In this document: piece after piece, positions 8,190 to 16,450 of the stretch
How positions within the stretch are numbered: the stretch's first letter is position 1
Layout: each line of letters opens with the position of its first letter
DNA from: an uncultured Akkermansia sp.
GTDB taxonomy: Bacteria; Verrucomicrobiota; Verrucomicrobiia; Verrucomicrobiales; Akkermansiaceae
Length of the DNA: 64,000 nt
NCBI GenBank assembly: GCA_944390825.1
Contig: CALXRG010000002.1
Span: forward strand, 1-64,000
Reading direction: 5' to 3'
Made by a program: the position numbers and the translations under genes
Notes under the pieces: model-generated
Seen by the model: the letters and a program-made list of their open reading frames with translations, nothing else
Told to the model about the DNA's origin: nothing
The model's database searches: none

Positions 8190-8219
8190 TTGACAGGTGA
8201 TGGATTTCTATCATATACT
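8190..8219 (+). promoter_or_regulatory. Promoter upstream of the ankyrin lipoprotein unit
   Basis: TTGACA (8190-8195), an 18-bp spacer and TATACT (8214-8219). The predicted start site is around 8226, directly before an ATG at 8231. Confidence 0.65.
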
Positions 8220-8230
8220 TTGGTAGTTGT

Positions 8231-8503
8231 ATGACGGCGCGGGTGTTCAGCGGGTGCAGTCGCCACGCTTTTGGCCCCACAGGTGGGGCAGGGAAGGAGT
8301 GTGCCTCTCAGGTGCCCCGGCGCGGCAACCGGAGTGCCCGCGGGGCGGCGGTGGCCGCTGCATTCTGCCTTCTCATGCACAAGGAACAGACAGAAGGGGA
8401 GGCGGCTGCATCCGCCGCGATGACCGGACGCGACGACACGATGATGTCCGCTCGCAGGGGGAGCTGTTACAGGATAGCTGATATGTTGACGAAATACGAA
8501 TGA
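8231..8503 (+). CDS. Possible small protein or leader ORF (90 aa)
   Basis: An ATG 11 nt past a strong -10 box opens a 90-residue frame whose stop overlaps the start of the ankyrin lipoprotein gene by 4 nt. The composition (many Arg, Gly, Ala and Cys) is not typical of a folded protein, and I recognise no domain. It may instead be an untranslated leader in which the frame is accidental. The promoter position and the coupled stop/start are the only support. Confidence 0.3.
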   Translation: MTARVFSGCSRHAFGPTGGAGKECASQVPRRGNRSARGAAVAAAFCLLMHKEQTEGEAAASAAMTGRDDTMMSARRGSCYRIADMLTKYE

Positions 8504-10020
8504 ACCACGCCCTGAAAAACAATCAATACGTTCACCTCATTTTGAGCATTCTGTTCTCAGGCGTGCTGGCCGCCTGTTCGACGGCAGATTATTCTCAAAA
8601 ACAAAGCAGGGAGCCCCAGCGCTATACCATCGGGGATCCTGACGATGAGTTGTTACTCATTGTGTCCGAGGGGGCTTCTGCTCTGGGCGGTCCCCATGTG
8701 GTCCTGAAAGAAAACCGGAAAGTCAATCTCTTCGGCGTTGACTTTGTTTTCAGCAAAGGCGTTTTAACCGCCACGAAGAACGGCGAGGAGGAAAGTTTCA
8801 CGTCCCCGGGCTCCTACTATATGTACGTCACGCCTGAAACAGGGAAATGGAAGTCGGGCAGGAGTATGCCTTCCTTCGAGGGTATCGTTCATTCCAGCCC
8901 GAATCAGGACGACGCGGCGCGCAGGAAACTCGAGGACTCTTTGCCTGAGCTCACCCGGGCCGTGAAGGCGAACAGCATGGAACGCGTCAACGAGTTGCTC
9001 GCTAAGGGAGAGAACGTGAATGTACGGGATGAGAACGGCTACACCCCGCTGCACGAGGCCGCGCGCGCCGGGCTCACCGACATGGCTCGTTTGCTCATCG
9101 CGAAGGGCGCCCGTGTGCGCGACGACGGCCCGGGCGGTCTGACCCCGCTGCACTTGGCTGCGGAGCATGGCGTTACTGATACGGTTCGCCTGCTCCTTGA
9201 GAACGGGGCGGACGTCAATGTCAAAGCTCCCGATGGCCGAACGCCGCTGTACGAGGCCGCGGCGCAGGGTCACGCTGAAACCGTCCGCCTGCTCCTCAGG
9301 AAGGGCGCGGACGTCAACGTCAGGGAGCGCCTCGGCGAGACTCCTTTGAGCCGGGCGGTTCGCACCCGAAGCGTTGAGACGGTCCGCCTGCTCCTCGAAA
9401 AAGGCGCTGACGTGAAGGTCGTGGATTTAGATGGTAAATCCCTTCTGCACTGGGCCGGTCATGCTGATATTGCACGCTTGCTCATCGACAGAGGACTGGA
9501 CGTGAATGCCGGAGCTCGAGCCGGTAGTACGCCGCTGCACACGGCTGTCGGGCAGGATTTCTACGATGTGGCTGAACTTCTTCTCGAAAAGGGGGCGGAT
9601 GCGAAGGCCAGGGATATGACTGGTGTTACCCCGCTGCACGAGGCTCGGTCGGTTGCCGTTGCCCGCCTGCTCATCAAGCACGGAGCTGATGTGAATGCAA
9701 GGGATGAGCGGGGCAGCACCCCACTGCACTGGGCGGAGACGGCAGGCCTCGCCAGTCTGCTCATTAGGCAAGGAGCCGCAGTGGAAGCAAGGGATGTGGA
9801 CGGCTGCACCCCGCTGCATGTAGCTGCGCGTGCCGGGCGTCCGGACGTTGTGCGCCTGCTGATTGCCCGGGGGGCGGATGTGAAGGCCAAAGGCGACGGC
9901 GGCACCCCGCTGGATTGTGCGGAAAGGAACGCTGATGATGGGGAACTCCCGGAATCCATGCGAAGGATCGCCCGCGAGTGCGCCTTGCTCCTGCGTGATG
10001 TCATGAAAAAGCAGTCCTAA
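8500..10020 (+). CDS. Ankyrin-repeat lipoprotein
   Basis: The 506-residue protein has a lipoprotein signal (hydrophobic segment, then VLAACST, Cys near residue 26). A 110-residue beta-rich region follows (QRYTIGDPDDELLLIVSEGA ... GSYYMYVTPETGKW), and then about ten ankyrin repeats from residue 160 to 490 (GYTPLHEAARAGLTDMARLL and similar). It is therefore expected to be lipid-anchored with the repeats available for protein binding. The repeats are closer to each other than those of the 4336-5811 protein. The promoter at 8190 drives it, probably together with the small upstream frame. Confidence 0.88.
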   Translation: MNHALKNNQYVHLILSILFSGVLAACSTADYSQKQSREPQRYTIGDPDDELLLIVSEGASALGGPHVVLKENRKVNLFGVDFVFSKGVLTATKNGEEESFTSPGSYYMYVTPETGKWKSGRSMPSFEGIVHSSPNQDDAARRKLEDSLPELTRAVKANSMERVNELLAKGENVNVRDENGYTPLHEAARAGLTDMARLLIAKGARVRDDGPGGLTPLHLAAEHGVTDTVRLLLENGADVNVKAPDGRTPLYEAAAQGHAETVRLLLRKGADVNVRERLGETPLSRAVRTRSVETVRLLLEKGADVKVVDLDGKSLLHWAGHADIARLLIDRGLDVNAGARAGSTPLHTAVGQDFYDVAELLLEKGADAKARDMTGVTPLHEARSVAVARLLIKHGADVNARDERGSTPLHWAETAGLASLLIRQGAAVEARDVDGCTPLHVAARAGRPDVVRLLIARGADVKAKGDGGTPLDCAERNADDGELPESMRRIARECALLLRDVMKKQS

Positions 10021-10072
10021 CCCCCTGACACATCCGGCTCCTGGCCATGAGTTACAACCCAACCTGCGCAGA

Positions 10073-10426
10073 ATGAAATACCCCGAGGGAGATGAGGTTC
10101 GTGTGGGCGATATCATATGGACGAATGGTGGATGCCATGTCCGCAGGGTCGTTCAAGTATTATCTGCTGAGGAAGCGCTGAAATGGGGCATTGAAGATGA
10201 CTCTGGTCTCATGTGGGCTCGTAATATTAACCCGCACAGTCCGATAGACATGAGGGGATTCGAGTCAGAATCAGACTTTTCCTATGAAGGAATAGGCAAG
10301 TTGTCCCCGGAAGAACTGCAATATGTCGAATATTTGGTTCATGTGTTGGAGGCCCAGTTGAAGGAAAAAATATGGCATCATCCATATGCCTTGTACTATC
10401 CTGTTTTTTATCGATTAAATGACTAA
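10073..10426 (+). CDS. Conserved-looking hypothetical protein (117 aa)
   Basis: The protein starts MKYPEGDEVRVGDIIWTNGG and ends PYALYYPVFYRLND. It is soluble, with a beta-rich first half and a helical acidic second half (LSPEELQYVEYLVHVLEAQL). Small proteins of this style occur as immunity or accessory proteins, but I cannot assign a family. It follows the ankyrin lipoprotein by 52 nt on the same strand. The same frame stays protein-like after the TAA (KERCYEFREHEGKFYLIDDE, to about 10555), so an earlier, longer gene may have acquired a stop. Confidence 0.6.
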   Translation: MKYPEGDEVRVGDIIWTNGGCHVRRVVQVLSAEEALKWGIEDDSGLMWARNINPHSPIDMRGFESESDFSYEGIGKLSPEELQYVEYLVHVLEAQLKEKIWHHPYALYYPVFYRLND

Positions 10427-11093
10427 TTCAGTTGGTATATTTTTTATTCTGTTTCCCATGCTGGTAAAGAACGGTGTTATGAATTCCGGGAGCACGAAGG
10501 GAAATTTTATTTGATTGATGATGAAGCAGTTTGCCGTCGGGTGCGCGTGTTGTAGCTTTCTCCCTCCCCGCCGAGTTGACAGGGAAAAAAGCCTCTCGGG
10601 GGTGGATATGTGGGTTCCGGCAGGGTTTCAGTTTTATGCATGCGTGGCTGCCGCGGCACTGCTCGGGAGAAAGGGAAGGGGCTGTGCACGCGCTCTCCAA
10701 TCCCCCGCTCGCGGCAAGGTGTCGATGGCATCCGGGATAGGGAAACAGGTGGGCTTTTCTGTTGCGTTTCCGTTTGATGCTCCTTCCGGCGTGTTTACCA
10801 TGCACGTCTGCCCTGGTGGTTTGCGGCGGCTTGACAGGGGGCGGAATCCTGAGGTAGAACGCGGACGGTCATATGGGCGGTGTATGGGCGGTGGAGTAAC
10901 AGCAGGCACCAGTGCGATGTTCAGAGCTGCCCGGATGGGGCTTGGGGCAGTTGTGCTGTCGGGTATTCCCGCCGCGCTGCGTGGCAAGCCGGCTCATGCC
11001 GCACCTGCCCGACGCCGAAGACCACATGACCAGGAAGCAATACAACCACGGCCGCCGGGTAAATGGCAGAGTCCGATGCCAGCCACTTTTGCG
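10427..11093. other. Degraded stretch with ftsK-linker repeat copy 2
   Basis: No intact gene is seen. At the left, to about 10555, is a possible continuation of the preceding gene after its stop codon. At 10727-10799 is the second copy of the ftsK-linker repeat, reading FPIPDA on the minus strand and then losing similarity. The rest holds only unsupported open frames. Confidence 0.5.
10727..10799. repeat. Diverged dispersed repeat, copy 2 (ftsK-like linker)
   Basis: Begins TGGCATCCGGGATAGGGAA and is related over about 70 bp to 4016-4088. It is either a second remnant of an ftsK-like gene or a short repeated element. Confidence 0.65.
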
Positions 11094-11122
11094 TTGCTCT
11101 GCACCGGGCAGCCTGCTATAAT
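11094..11122 (+). promoter_or_regulatory. Promoter of the ridA-type gene
   Basis: TTGCTC (11094-11099), 17-bp spacer, TATAAT (11117-11122) with a TG one base upstream of the -10 box. The expected leader is about 23 nt. Confidence 0.65.
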
Positions 11123-11151
11123 GATCCCGTCAGACAGAAACCTGAACCACT

Positions 11152-11628
11152 ATGCAAATCAACTACGAAGTTCTGGAAAAAAAGGGGCTGCAGCTTTATC
11201 CCGCACCGCAGCCGGTGGGTTCCTACGTCCAGTGCCTGCGCACCGGTAATTATTTGCACCTTTCCGGCGGCATATCCGTGAATGGGCCGGATGCCTATTA
11301 CGGTAAACTCGGCGAGACCGTCAGTGTCGAAGAAGGCCAGAAGGCCGCCGCTGCGGCCATCCTGAACCGCCTGGCAGTCATCGAGGCAGAGCTCGGAGGC
11401 TTTGAGCGCCTGTCCAAGATCGTGGCGGTGAATGGCTTTGTGAATTGCACACCCGACTTCACGGAACAGGCCAAGGTGCTCAACGGAGCATCCGATCTGC
11501 TCGTTGAGCTCTTCGGGCCGGAAGCGGCCCACTCGCGTTCTGCCGTGGGAGTGGTCAGCCTGCCGCTGGGTGTCGCTGTCGAAATCAACATGATTGTCGA
11601 GATCGAGCCCGAGAACTGCGGGCACTGA
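11152..11628 (+). CDS. RidA/YjgF-family protein
   Basis: The 158-residue protein is a full-length RidA-type trimeric deaminase-fold protein. Visible signatures are NYLHLSGGISVNGPD near residue 40, VNGFVNCTPDFTEQ in the middle, and HSRSAVGVVSLPLGVAVEI near the C-terminus, the conserved Arg-containing strand. Classical RidA hydrolyses reactive enamine/imine intermediates from pyridoxal-phosphate enzymes. This sequence belongs to the longer YjgH-like branch, whose substrate is less certain. It begins a plus-strand run with a CoaC-like gene and leuB. Confidence 0.85.
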   Translation: MQINYEVLEKKGLQLYPAPQPVGSYVQCLRTGNYLHLSGGISVNGPDAYYGKLGETVSVEEGQKAAAAAILNRLAVIEAELGGFERLSKIVAVNGFVNCTPDFTEQAKVLNGASDLLVELFGPEAAHSRSAVGVVSLPLGVAVEINMIVEIEPENCGH

Positions 11629-11685
11629 CACCGCGAACCCGGCTCGACCCCAAACACTCAGCAGAAAGCAGAGGAGAAAACAGCC

Positions 11686-12231
11686 ATGGCGTGTGTGGTA
11701 TTGGGAGTGTGCGGCTCCATTGCGGCGTACAAGGCCGCAGATGTCGCTTCCTGGCTCGTGAAGCAGGGACATGAGGTGCATTGCGTGTGCACCCCGGCAG
11801 CACTGCGCTTTGTGACACCACTGACACTCATGACGCTCTCACGCAACCCGGTGATCAGCTCGTTCGAGGACGAGGTGGACTCATGGGTGCCGGTGCATAT
11901 CGCACTGGCACAACGCGCCGATCTGCTGGTGGTCCTGGCCGCGACTGCCAACACACTGGCCTGCATGGCACACGGCCAGGCACCGAATGCCCTCACTAGC
12001 CTGTACCTGGCCAACCGGGCCCCCGTCCTGATCTTCCCCGCAATGAACGGCCGGATGTGGGAACACCCCGCCACGCGGGAAAACGTGGCGTGCCTGGCCG
12101 CCCGGCCACACCACCATATCTGCGGCCCCGCAGAGTCCGGTATGCTGGCCTGCGGCGATGAAGGCAAGGGCCGGTTACTCCCGGTGCCCGAGATCTGTGA
12201 AACCATCACCCGGCACCTCAGCCGGGCGTGA
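11686..12231 (+). CDS. CoaC-type flavoprotein, phosphopantothenoylcysteine decarboxylase
   Basis: The 181-residue protein has the HFCD flavoprotein fold. It shows GSIAAYKAADVAS at the N-terminus, a His in SWVPVHIALAQRADLLVV (catalytic in CoaC), ATANT, the PAMNGRMW hallmark, and a Cys in SGMLACGDEGKGR that matches the substrate-lid cysteine. These residues support decarboxylation of 4'-phosphopantothenoyl-cysteine in CoA synthesis. Most bacteria have a bifunctional CoaBC of about 400 residues; here only the CoaC half is present and no CoaB follows. A good GAGGAG lies 9 nt upstream. Another HFCD member (UbiX- or EpiD-like) is less likely given the Cys. Confidence 0.8.
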   Translation: MACVVLGVCGSIAAYKAADVASWLVKQGHEVHCVCTPAALRFVTPLTLMTLSRNPVISSFEDEVDSWVPVHIALAQRADLLVVLAATANTLACMAHGQAPNALTSLYLANRAPVLIFPAMNGRMWEHPATRENVACLAARPHHHICGPAESGMLACGDEGKGRLLPVPEICETITRHLSRA

Positions 12232-12300
12232 GCTCCCGCACAGCACAAACAGCCCCCGGGACAGGCAGCAACCCAAGATACACCAATTGCTACACAACAA

Positions 12301-13404
12301 ATGACATCGATGAATACCTACAACATTGCAGTACTGGCGGGCGACGGCATCGGCCCGGAAGTGATGGATGAGGCACTGCGCGTACTTGATGCCGTGGAAG
12401 CCCGGTTTGGTTTCCGCACTAACCGGACAGCCTGTTACGTCGGCGGGGCAGCGATCGACCACTGCGGCAAAGCACTGCCGGACGAAACCCTGAAAACCTG
12501 CGAGCAATCCTGTGCTATATTGTTTGGCTCAGTCGGAGGCCCGAAGTGGGACACCCTGCCGCCGGCAGAACGCCCCGAGCGCGGCGCCCTCCTCCCCCTG
12601 CGCAAACACTTCGGCCTGTACGCCAACCTGCGCCCCGGCATCTGCCTGCCGGAACTCGTGGATGCTTCCCCGGTGAAGAACACCCTCATCCCCGGAGGCT
12701 TTGATATCCTGTGCGTACGCGAGCTCACCGGCGGCATGTATTTCGGCGAGCCCAAATTCTACGGGCAGCGCGACGGCGAGACCATCGCACTCGACACGCT
12801 CATCTACAAGAAGAGCGAAGTCGAGCGCATCGCCCGCGTCGCATTCGAGGCAGCCCAGGGCCGCCGCAAAAAGCTGTGCAGTGTCGATAAGGCCAACGTA
12901 CTGACTTCTTCGGTGATGTGGCGCGAGGTCATGAATGCGATTGCGCCCGAATACCCGGACGTCGAGCTCTCCCACATGTACGTGGACAACGCCGCGATGC
13001 AGCTGGTGCGCAATCCGAAGCAGTTCGACGTGATCGTAACAGAGAACACCTTCGGCGATATTCTCACCGACGAAATGGCCATTGTTTGTGGTTCGCTGGG
13101 CATGCTGCCCAGTGCATCGCTCTGCCAGAGCAGCGATTCCTTCTTCGGGCTATACGAACCCTCCGGCGGCTCGGCCCCCGACATCGCGGGCAAGGGAATC
13201 GCCAACCCCATCGCCCAGATTCTTTCCATGGCCATGCTGCTGCGTTACTCCTGCCGGGAAACAGCAGCGGCCGATGCCGTGGAAGGTGCCGTACGCCGCG
13301 TGATTGCCCAAGGCTACCGCACCGGGGATCTGGCCACCGGCGCAGGGGACGAAATCCGCGTAAACACCCGCGGTATGGGCGACGCCATTATCGCCGCTCT
13401 CTGA
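12301..13404 (+). CDS. leuB: 3-Isopropylmalate dehydrogenase
   Basis: The 367-residue enzyme oxidatively decarboxylates 3-isopropylmalate in leucine synthesis using NAD. It shows the N-terminal [24 protein letters not shown], the substrate-region [22 protein letters not shown] (metal-binding Asp residues), and [18 protein letters not shown], which contains the NAD-loop signature. The length is normal for LeuB. An ATG at 12310 is an equally possible start. No other leu genes are nearby. Confidence 0.95.
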   Translation: MTSMNTYNIAVLAGDGIGPEVMDEALRVLDAVEARFGFRTNRTACYVGGAAIDHCGKALPDETLKTCEQSCAILFGSVGGPKWDTLPPAERPERGALLPLRKHFGLYANLRPGICLPELVDASPVKNTLIPGGFDILCVRELTGGMYFGEPKFYGQRDGETIALDTLIYKKSEVERIARVAFEAAQGRRKKLCSVDKANVLTSSVMWREVMNAIAPEYPDVELSHMYVDNAAMQLVRNPKQFDVIVTENTFGDILTDEMAIVCGSLGMLPSASLCQSSDSFFGLYEPSGGSAPDIAGKGIANPIAQILSMAMLLRYSCRETAAADAVEGAVRRVIAQGYRTGDLATGAGDEIRVNTRGMGDAIIAAL

Positions 13405-13499
13405 CGTTTCCCAACCGGGAGGCGGCACAAGGGCGGATCTCATCGCGGACGCGCACGCACGGAGGGAAGCCTGCCCTGCCGGCGACCCGGTCGTGGCGG

Positions 13500-13537
13500 C
13501 CCCGCAACGAAACGGCTGCCCCGCAACGAAACGGCTG
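13500..13537. repeat. 19-bp tandem duplication
   Basis: CCCCGCAACGAAACGGCTG occurs twice in succession (13500-13518 and 13519-13537) in the leuB/thi4 intergenic region. Confidence 0.9.
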
Positions 13538-13611
13538 CCCCGTCATGGCGGAGATCCCACCGTGCCCGCCCCGCAGGAGCACCATTCAGTCCCGCCGCCC
13601 GAAGCAAAAGA

Positions 13612-13644
13612 AAATCCCCGCCGGCCCAACACCGGCGGGGATTT
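13612..13644 (-). terminator. Intrinsic terminator of the thi4-type gene
   Basis: Perfect 13-bp stem AAATCCCCGCCGG / CCGGCGGGGATTT with a 7-nt loop. On the minus strand it is followed by a T-rich run (TTTTCTTTTGC). It can also end leuB transcripts from the other side. Confidence 0.85.
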
Positions 13645-13700
13645 CCATACGCAGCAAGCTCAGCACCGAACCGGTCGGGGGAGAGCCCGCAGTCAGAAAC

Positions 13701-14474
13701 TCATTGCGCCTCAATAGCCTTGAGCATCAGCTCAGCGACCTTCTTGCCACTCATCAGCATACCGCCGAAAATTGGCCCCATGCGGAAACTGCCGCTTACG
13801 CCGTTGGCCGCCATACCCGAGACGAAAAGACCGGGATAAATCTCCTTGGTATTGTCTATCGTCGTACGCTCGCCCTCGGCCGCGTCCATACTCATCTCAC
13901 CGGCCACACCACCGGTAGGAGTCTTAAGCCGGACCCCGTTCTTACGGGCCACCGTACGGGCAATTTCGCAATCGTGGCCCGTTGCATCCAGAACAGTCTT
14001 GGAAATCAGCGTCAGCGGATCCACATGGAGACCCTCCCGCAGCACCGGCGTCCAGTTCACCACCACGCCACCGACGCGTCCCTGCTTGTACACAACATCC
14101 TCCACCGAGTAACAGTTGAAAATAGTAGCACCCGCCTGAGTAGCCTTAAAAAGAAGACCAGCCGTTGCATGCACCGAATCAATGATATAAGTACCCTCCC
14201 GGTACTGCCTGTAGCTGAGCCCAAGCTCCCGGACAATCGGCATCGCCTCCTCCTGCACAACGATATCATTAAACATCATTGCACCGCCCCACATACCGCC
14301 GCCCGGCGACAGCTTGCGATCCAGCAGCGCCACCTTGCGCCCGGCCTTCGCCAGATAATACGCTGCCACGATACCCGAGGGACCGCCGCCCACAATAGCG
14401 GCATCCAGCTCAAGGCAGGAGTTCAACTTTGCGAAATACGACTCAATAATACCACGTGATACCAGTGTTTCCAT
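13701..14474 (-). CDS. Thi4-type thiazole synthase (sulfide-dependent type)
   Basis: The 257-residue protein makes the thiazole part of thiamine from NAD and glycine. It has the FAD/NAD-binding AAIVGGGPSGIVAAYYLA, DRKLSPGGGMWGG, DATGHDCEIAR and the C-terminal FVSGMAANGVSGSFRMGPIF. At the position where yeast Thi4 has its suicidal sulfur-donor Cys, the sequence reads GLHVDPL, with His, as in archaeal enzymes that use free sulfide catalytically. The start at 14474 (METLV) fits the promoter, whose start site is about 14495; the upstream GTG at 14501 would lie outside the mRNA. It is followed by a strong terminator. Confidence 0.88.
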   Translation of the reverse strand: METLVSRGIIESYFAKLNSCLELDAAIVGGGPSGIVAAYYLAKAGRKVALLDRKLSPGGGMWGGAMMFNDIVVQEEAMPIVRELGLSYRQYREGTYIIDSVHATAGLLFKATQAGATIFNCYSVEDVVYKQGRVGGVVVNWTPVLREGLHVDPLTLISKTVLDATGHDCEIARTVARKNGVRLKTPTGGVAGEMSMDAAEGERTTIDNTKEIYPGLFVSGMAANGVSGSFRMGPIFGGMLMSGKKVAELMLKAIEAQ

Positions 14475-14501
14475 AATGCGGGTTCTGATTAGCTGTCCCA
14501 C

Positions 14502-14530
14502 ATGCTACTCTATTCACGCGCCGCTGTCAA
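14502..14530 (-). promoter_or_regulatory. Promoter of the thi4-type gene
   Basis: Minus strand: TTGACA (14530-14525), 17-bp spacer, TAGCAT (14507-14502). It gives a leader of about 21 nt, too short for a TPP riboswitch, and none is seen. Confidence 0.65.
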
Positions 14531-14748
14531 TCCTTCTCAACAAAAGCCTACCAATATGCTATGAAATCAGGCGCACCAGCAACAGAAACACCTCCTGGCC
14601 ACAAAAAACGCCTTCGTTCAACACAAAACACCACCCCAAAAACAACCCATCCCCCGCCGCAGACAAGCCCGCAGCGCGAATCCTGCAAACCACGCAGGAA
14701 GCGCAGCGACACCACTGCCGGAAAAAGACACCGGCGCCATTTCCGTGC

Positions 14749-14777
14749 TTGGAATGAACGCAGAAAAATGGTAACCT
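14749..14777 (+). promoter_or_regulatory. Promoter of the third ankyrin gene
   Basis: TTGGAA (14749-14754), 17-bp spacer, TAACCT (14772-14777), then 8 nt to a GTG start. The geometry implies a leaderless mRNA. Confidence 0.5.
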
Positions 14778-14785
14778 GAACCATC

Positions 14786-16036
14786 GTGAACAGAACACTA
14801 TTGATGGCCTTGGGAATCACCCTGCTGCCGCTGAGCAACTGCACCCTCATCTCCCAGCAACAACACGCCATGCAACGCGCCGACGCCGAAGAACGCTGGG
14901 CAGAAGCCCTCGACTTTGCCCACGGCCAGGAAGGCAGCCACGCCTACTACCGCGACAAAAGCGAGCAACTGGCAAGCCAGCACAGCTACCCCCTGGCCCT
15001 GGCCGCCGCCGCCTACGCCAACAACACCCCCCTCATCCGAGACATCATCGCCCGTGGCGGCATCGATATCAACACCCCCACCGGCCCCCTGATGCGCACC
15101 CCCCTCCACTACGCCGCCCTCGGCAACAGCCAGGAAGCCATCGACCTCCTGCTGCAAGCCGGCGCCCGCACCAACGAAACCGACTACCTCGACCTCTCCC
15201 CCTACTCCTACGCGCGCCACTACCACCCCGGCACCGACGCCGGCAAACTCCTCACCCGCGGCCTCATCAGCACAGATGAACTCACCTACGCCGCCCAATG
15301 GAAACGCGAACAATACCAAAGCCACCTCGGCACCGGCGGCCTCCCCCGGAGCGCCATCCGGCACCTCGACGAAGTCCGCGCCCACCACACCGCGCAGCGC
15401 ATCACCCAAACCCTTGAGCCCCCCACCGGCAGCAGCGACTCCAGCCCGGAATCCCCCACCGCTGGAGCCCGCGCCTGGTGGGCCCAACTCAACGCCAGCG
15501 GCTGGAGCAGCCAAAGCCACACCGACCAACTGCTCACCGCCTATGCCTGCCTGCCCGAAGAACAGCAGGAAACCATTCGCGCCGGCCTGCGCGTCCACTG
15601 CTGGGACGCCCTCGGGCAAGACGTCCGCTACCGCAGCACCCAAGACCTCGCCACCTGCGCCTGCATCCTCGACGACAGCGAACTGCTGCAATTCCTCGCC
15701 CGCAACCGTGGCCTGACCACCATCATCAACACCCCCATCACCACCGTCCCCCCGGCAACCACCAGCAGCTCCCCCCACCAGGCACCCGGCACCACCAGCG
15801 CACCCACCACCTCACAACCCACCACCCTCCTGCACATTGCCCGCACCTGCGGCTCCACCAACGCCGAGCGCACCCTCCTCGCCCTCGGCGCGCGGTCCAG
15901 CGAGCCCCCAGCACCCGCCACCGCCCCGGCAAGCACCCCCACCCCCGGCAGCACCGGAAGCGGCACCCCGCCATGGACGGTCAACGCAAACGCCAGCGCC
16001 AGCAACGGAGCCGTTGCCCTGGCTCGCCATTTGTGA
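14786..16036 (+). CDS. Putative lipoprotein with ankyrin-like repeats
   Basis: From a GTG start the 416-residue protein has a lipoprotein signal (ALGITLLPLSNCT, Cys near residue 19). A charged helical region (QQHAMQRADAEERWAEALDF) precedes a few ankyrin repeats near residues 75-140 (TPLHYAALGNSQEAIDLLLQ), and one more appears late (TLLHIARTCGSTNAERTLLA). Long Pro/Thr/Ser/Ala-rich linkers (about residues 320-345 and 370-400) separate or end the domains. It is probably surface- or periplasm-exposed. Codon use is very C-rich. Its last codons overlap the promoter of CRISPR array 1. Confidence 0.75.
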   Translation: MNRTLLMALGITLLPLSNCTLISQQQHAMQRADAEERWAEALDFAHGQEGSHAYYRDKSEQLASQHSYPLALAAAAYANNTPLIRDIIARGGIDINTPTGPLMRTPLHYAALGNSQEAIDLLLQAGARTNETDYLDLSPYSYARHYHPGTDAGKLLTRGLISTDELTYAAQWKREQYQSHLGTGGLPRSAIRHLDEVRAHHTAQRITQTLEPPTGSSDSSPESPTAGARAWWAQLNASGWSSQSHTDQLLTAYACLPEEQQETIRAGLRVHCWDALGQDVRYRSTQDLATCACILDDSELLQFLARNRGLTTIINTPITTVPPATTSSSPHQAPGTTSAPTTSQPTTLLHIARTCGSTNAERTLLALGARSSEPPAPATAPASTPTPGSTGSGTPPWTVNANASASNGAVALARHL

Positions 16037-16115
16037 TAGAATAGCGGCGTGAAAAAGGGGGGGCTTTTTTCCCGAAAACGCGAAAAAAGGAATCCTAACT
16101 CATTGAAAACGTAGA
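16014..16115 (+). promoter_or_regulatory. Leader and promoter of CRISPR array 1
   Basis: TTGCCC (16014-16019), 17-bp spacer, TAGAAT (16037-16042), then 73 nt to the first repeat. The leader ends in AACTCATTGAAAAC followed by TAG, also found directly before array 2 at the same position. The promoter overlaps the end of the preceding ankyrin gene. Confidence 0.75.
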
Positions 16116-16449
16116 GTTGTCCCCGCACACGCGGGGATGGTCCGCGGTTTATTTGTGGTAGGTAAGAGCGTTTTTGGTTGTCCCCGCACACGCGGGGATG
16201 GTCCGATGAAAACGACGAATTTGGCGGTGTATGCCGGGTTGTCCCCGCATACGCGGGGATGGTCCGGATTTTCCGGTCTGCCGGCCGAAGCAGGCGGCGT
16301 TGTCCCCGCACGCGCGGGGATGGTCCGTATCATAGTCATCCACCGACATGGCGAGAAGCGTTGTCCCCGCACGCGCGGGGATGGTCCGTTCCGTCACCCC
16401 ACCGAACGGCTAAGTAGGACGTTGTCCTCTCGCATGCAGGGACAGGAGG
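16116..16449 (+). CRISPR. CRISPR array 1, type I-E, 5 spacers
   Basis: There are six 29-bp repeats at 16116, 16177, 16238, 16299, 16360 and 16421, separated by five 32-bp spacers, a regular 61-bp period. Repeats start GTTGTCCCCGCACACGCGGG and end ATGGTCCG, with the hairpin CCCCGC/GCGGGG typical of type I-E. Repeats 3-5 carry single changes in the loop, and the last (16421) is strongly degenerate, marking the leader-distal end. Orientation is plus. The array ends 1 bp before the stop codon of cas2, which reads towards it. No spacer matches other sequence in this window by eye. Confidence 0.97.
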
Positions 16450-16450
16450 G

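Noticed and set aside
14502..14530. TPP riboswitch before the thi4-type gene
   Set aside because: The promoter leaves a leader of only about 21 nt, too short for the element, and no CUGAGA or similar core is seen.
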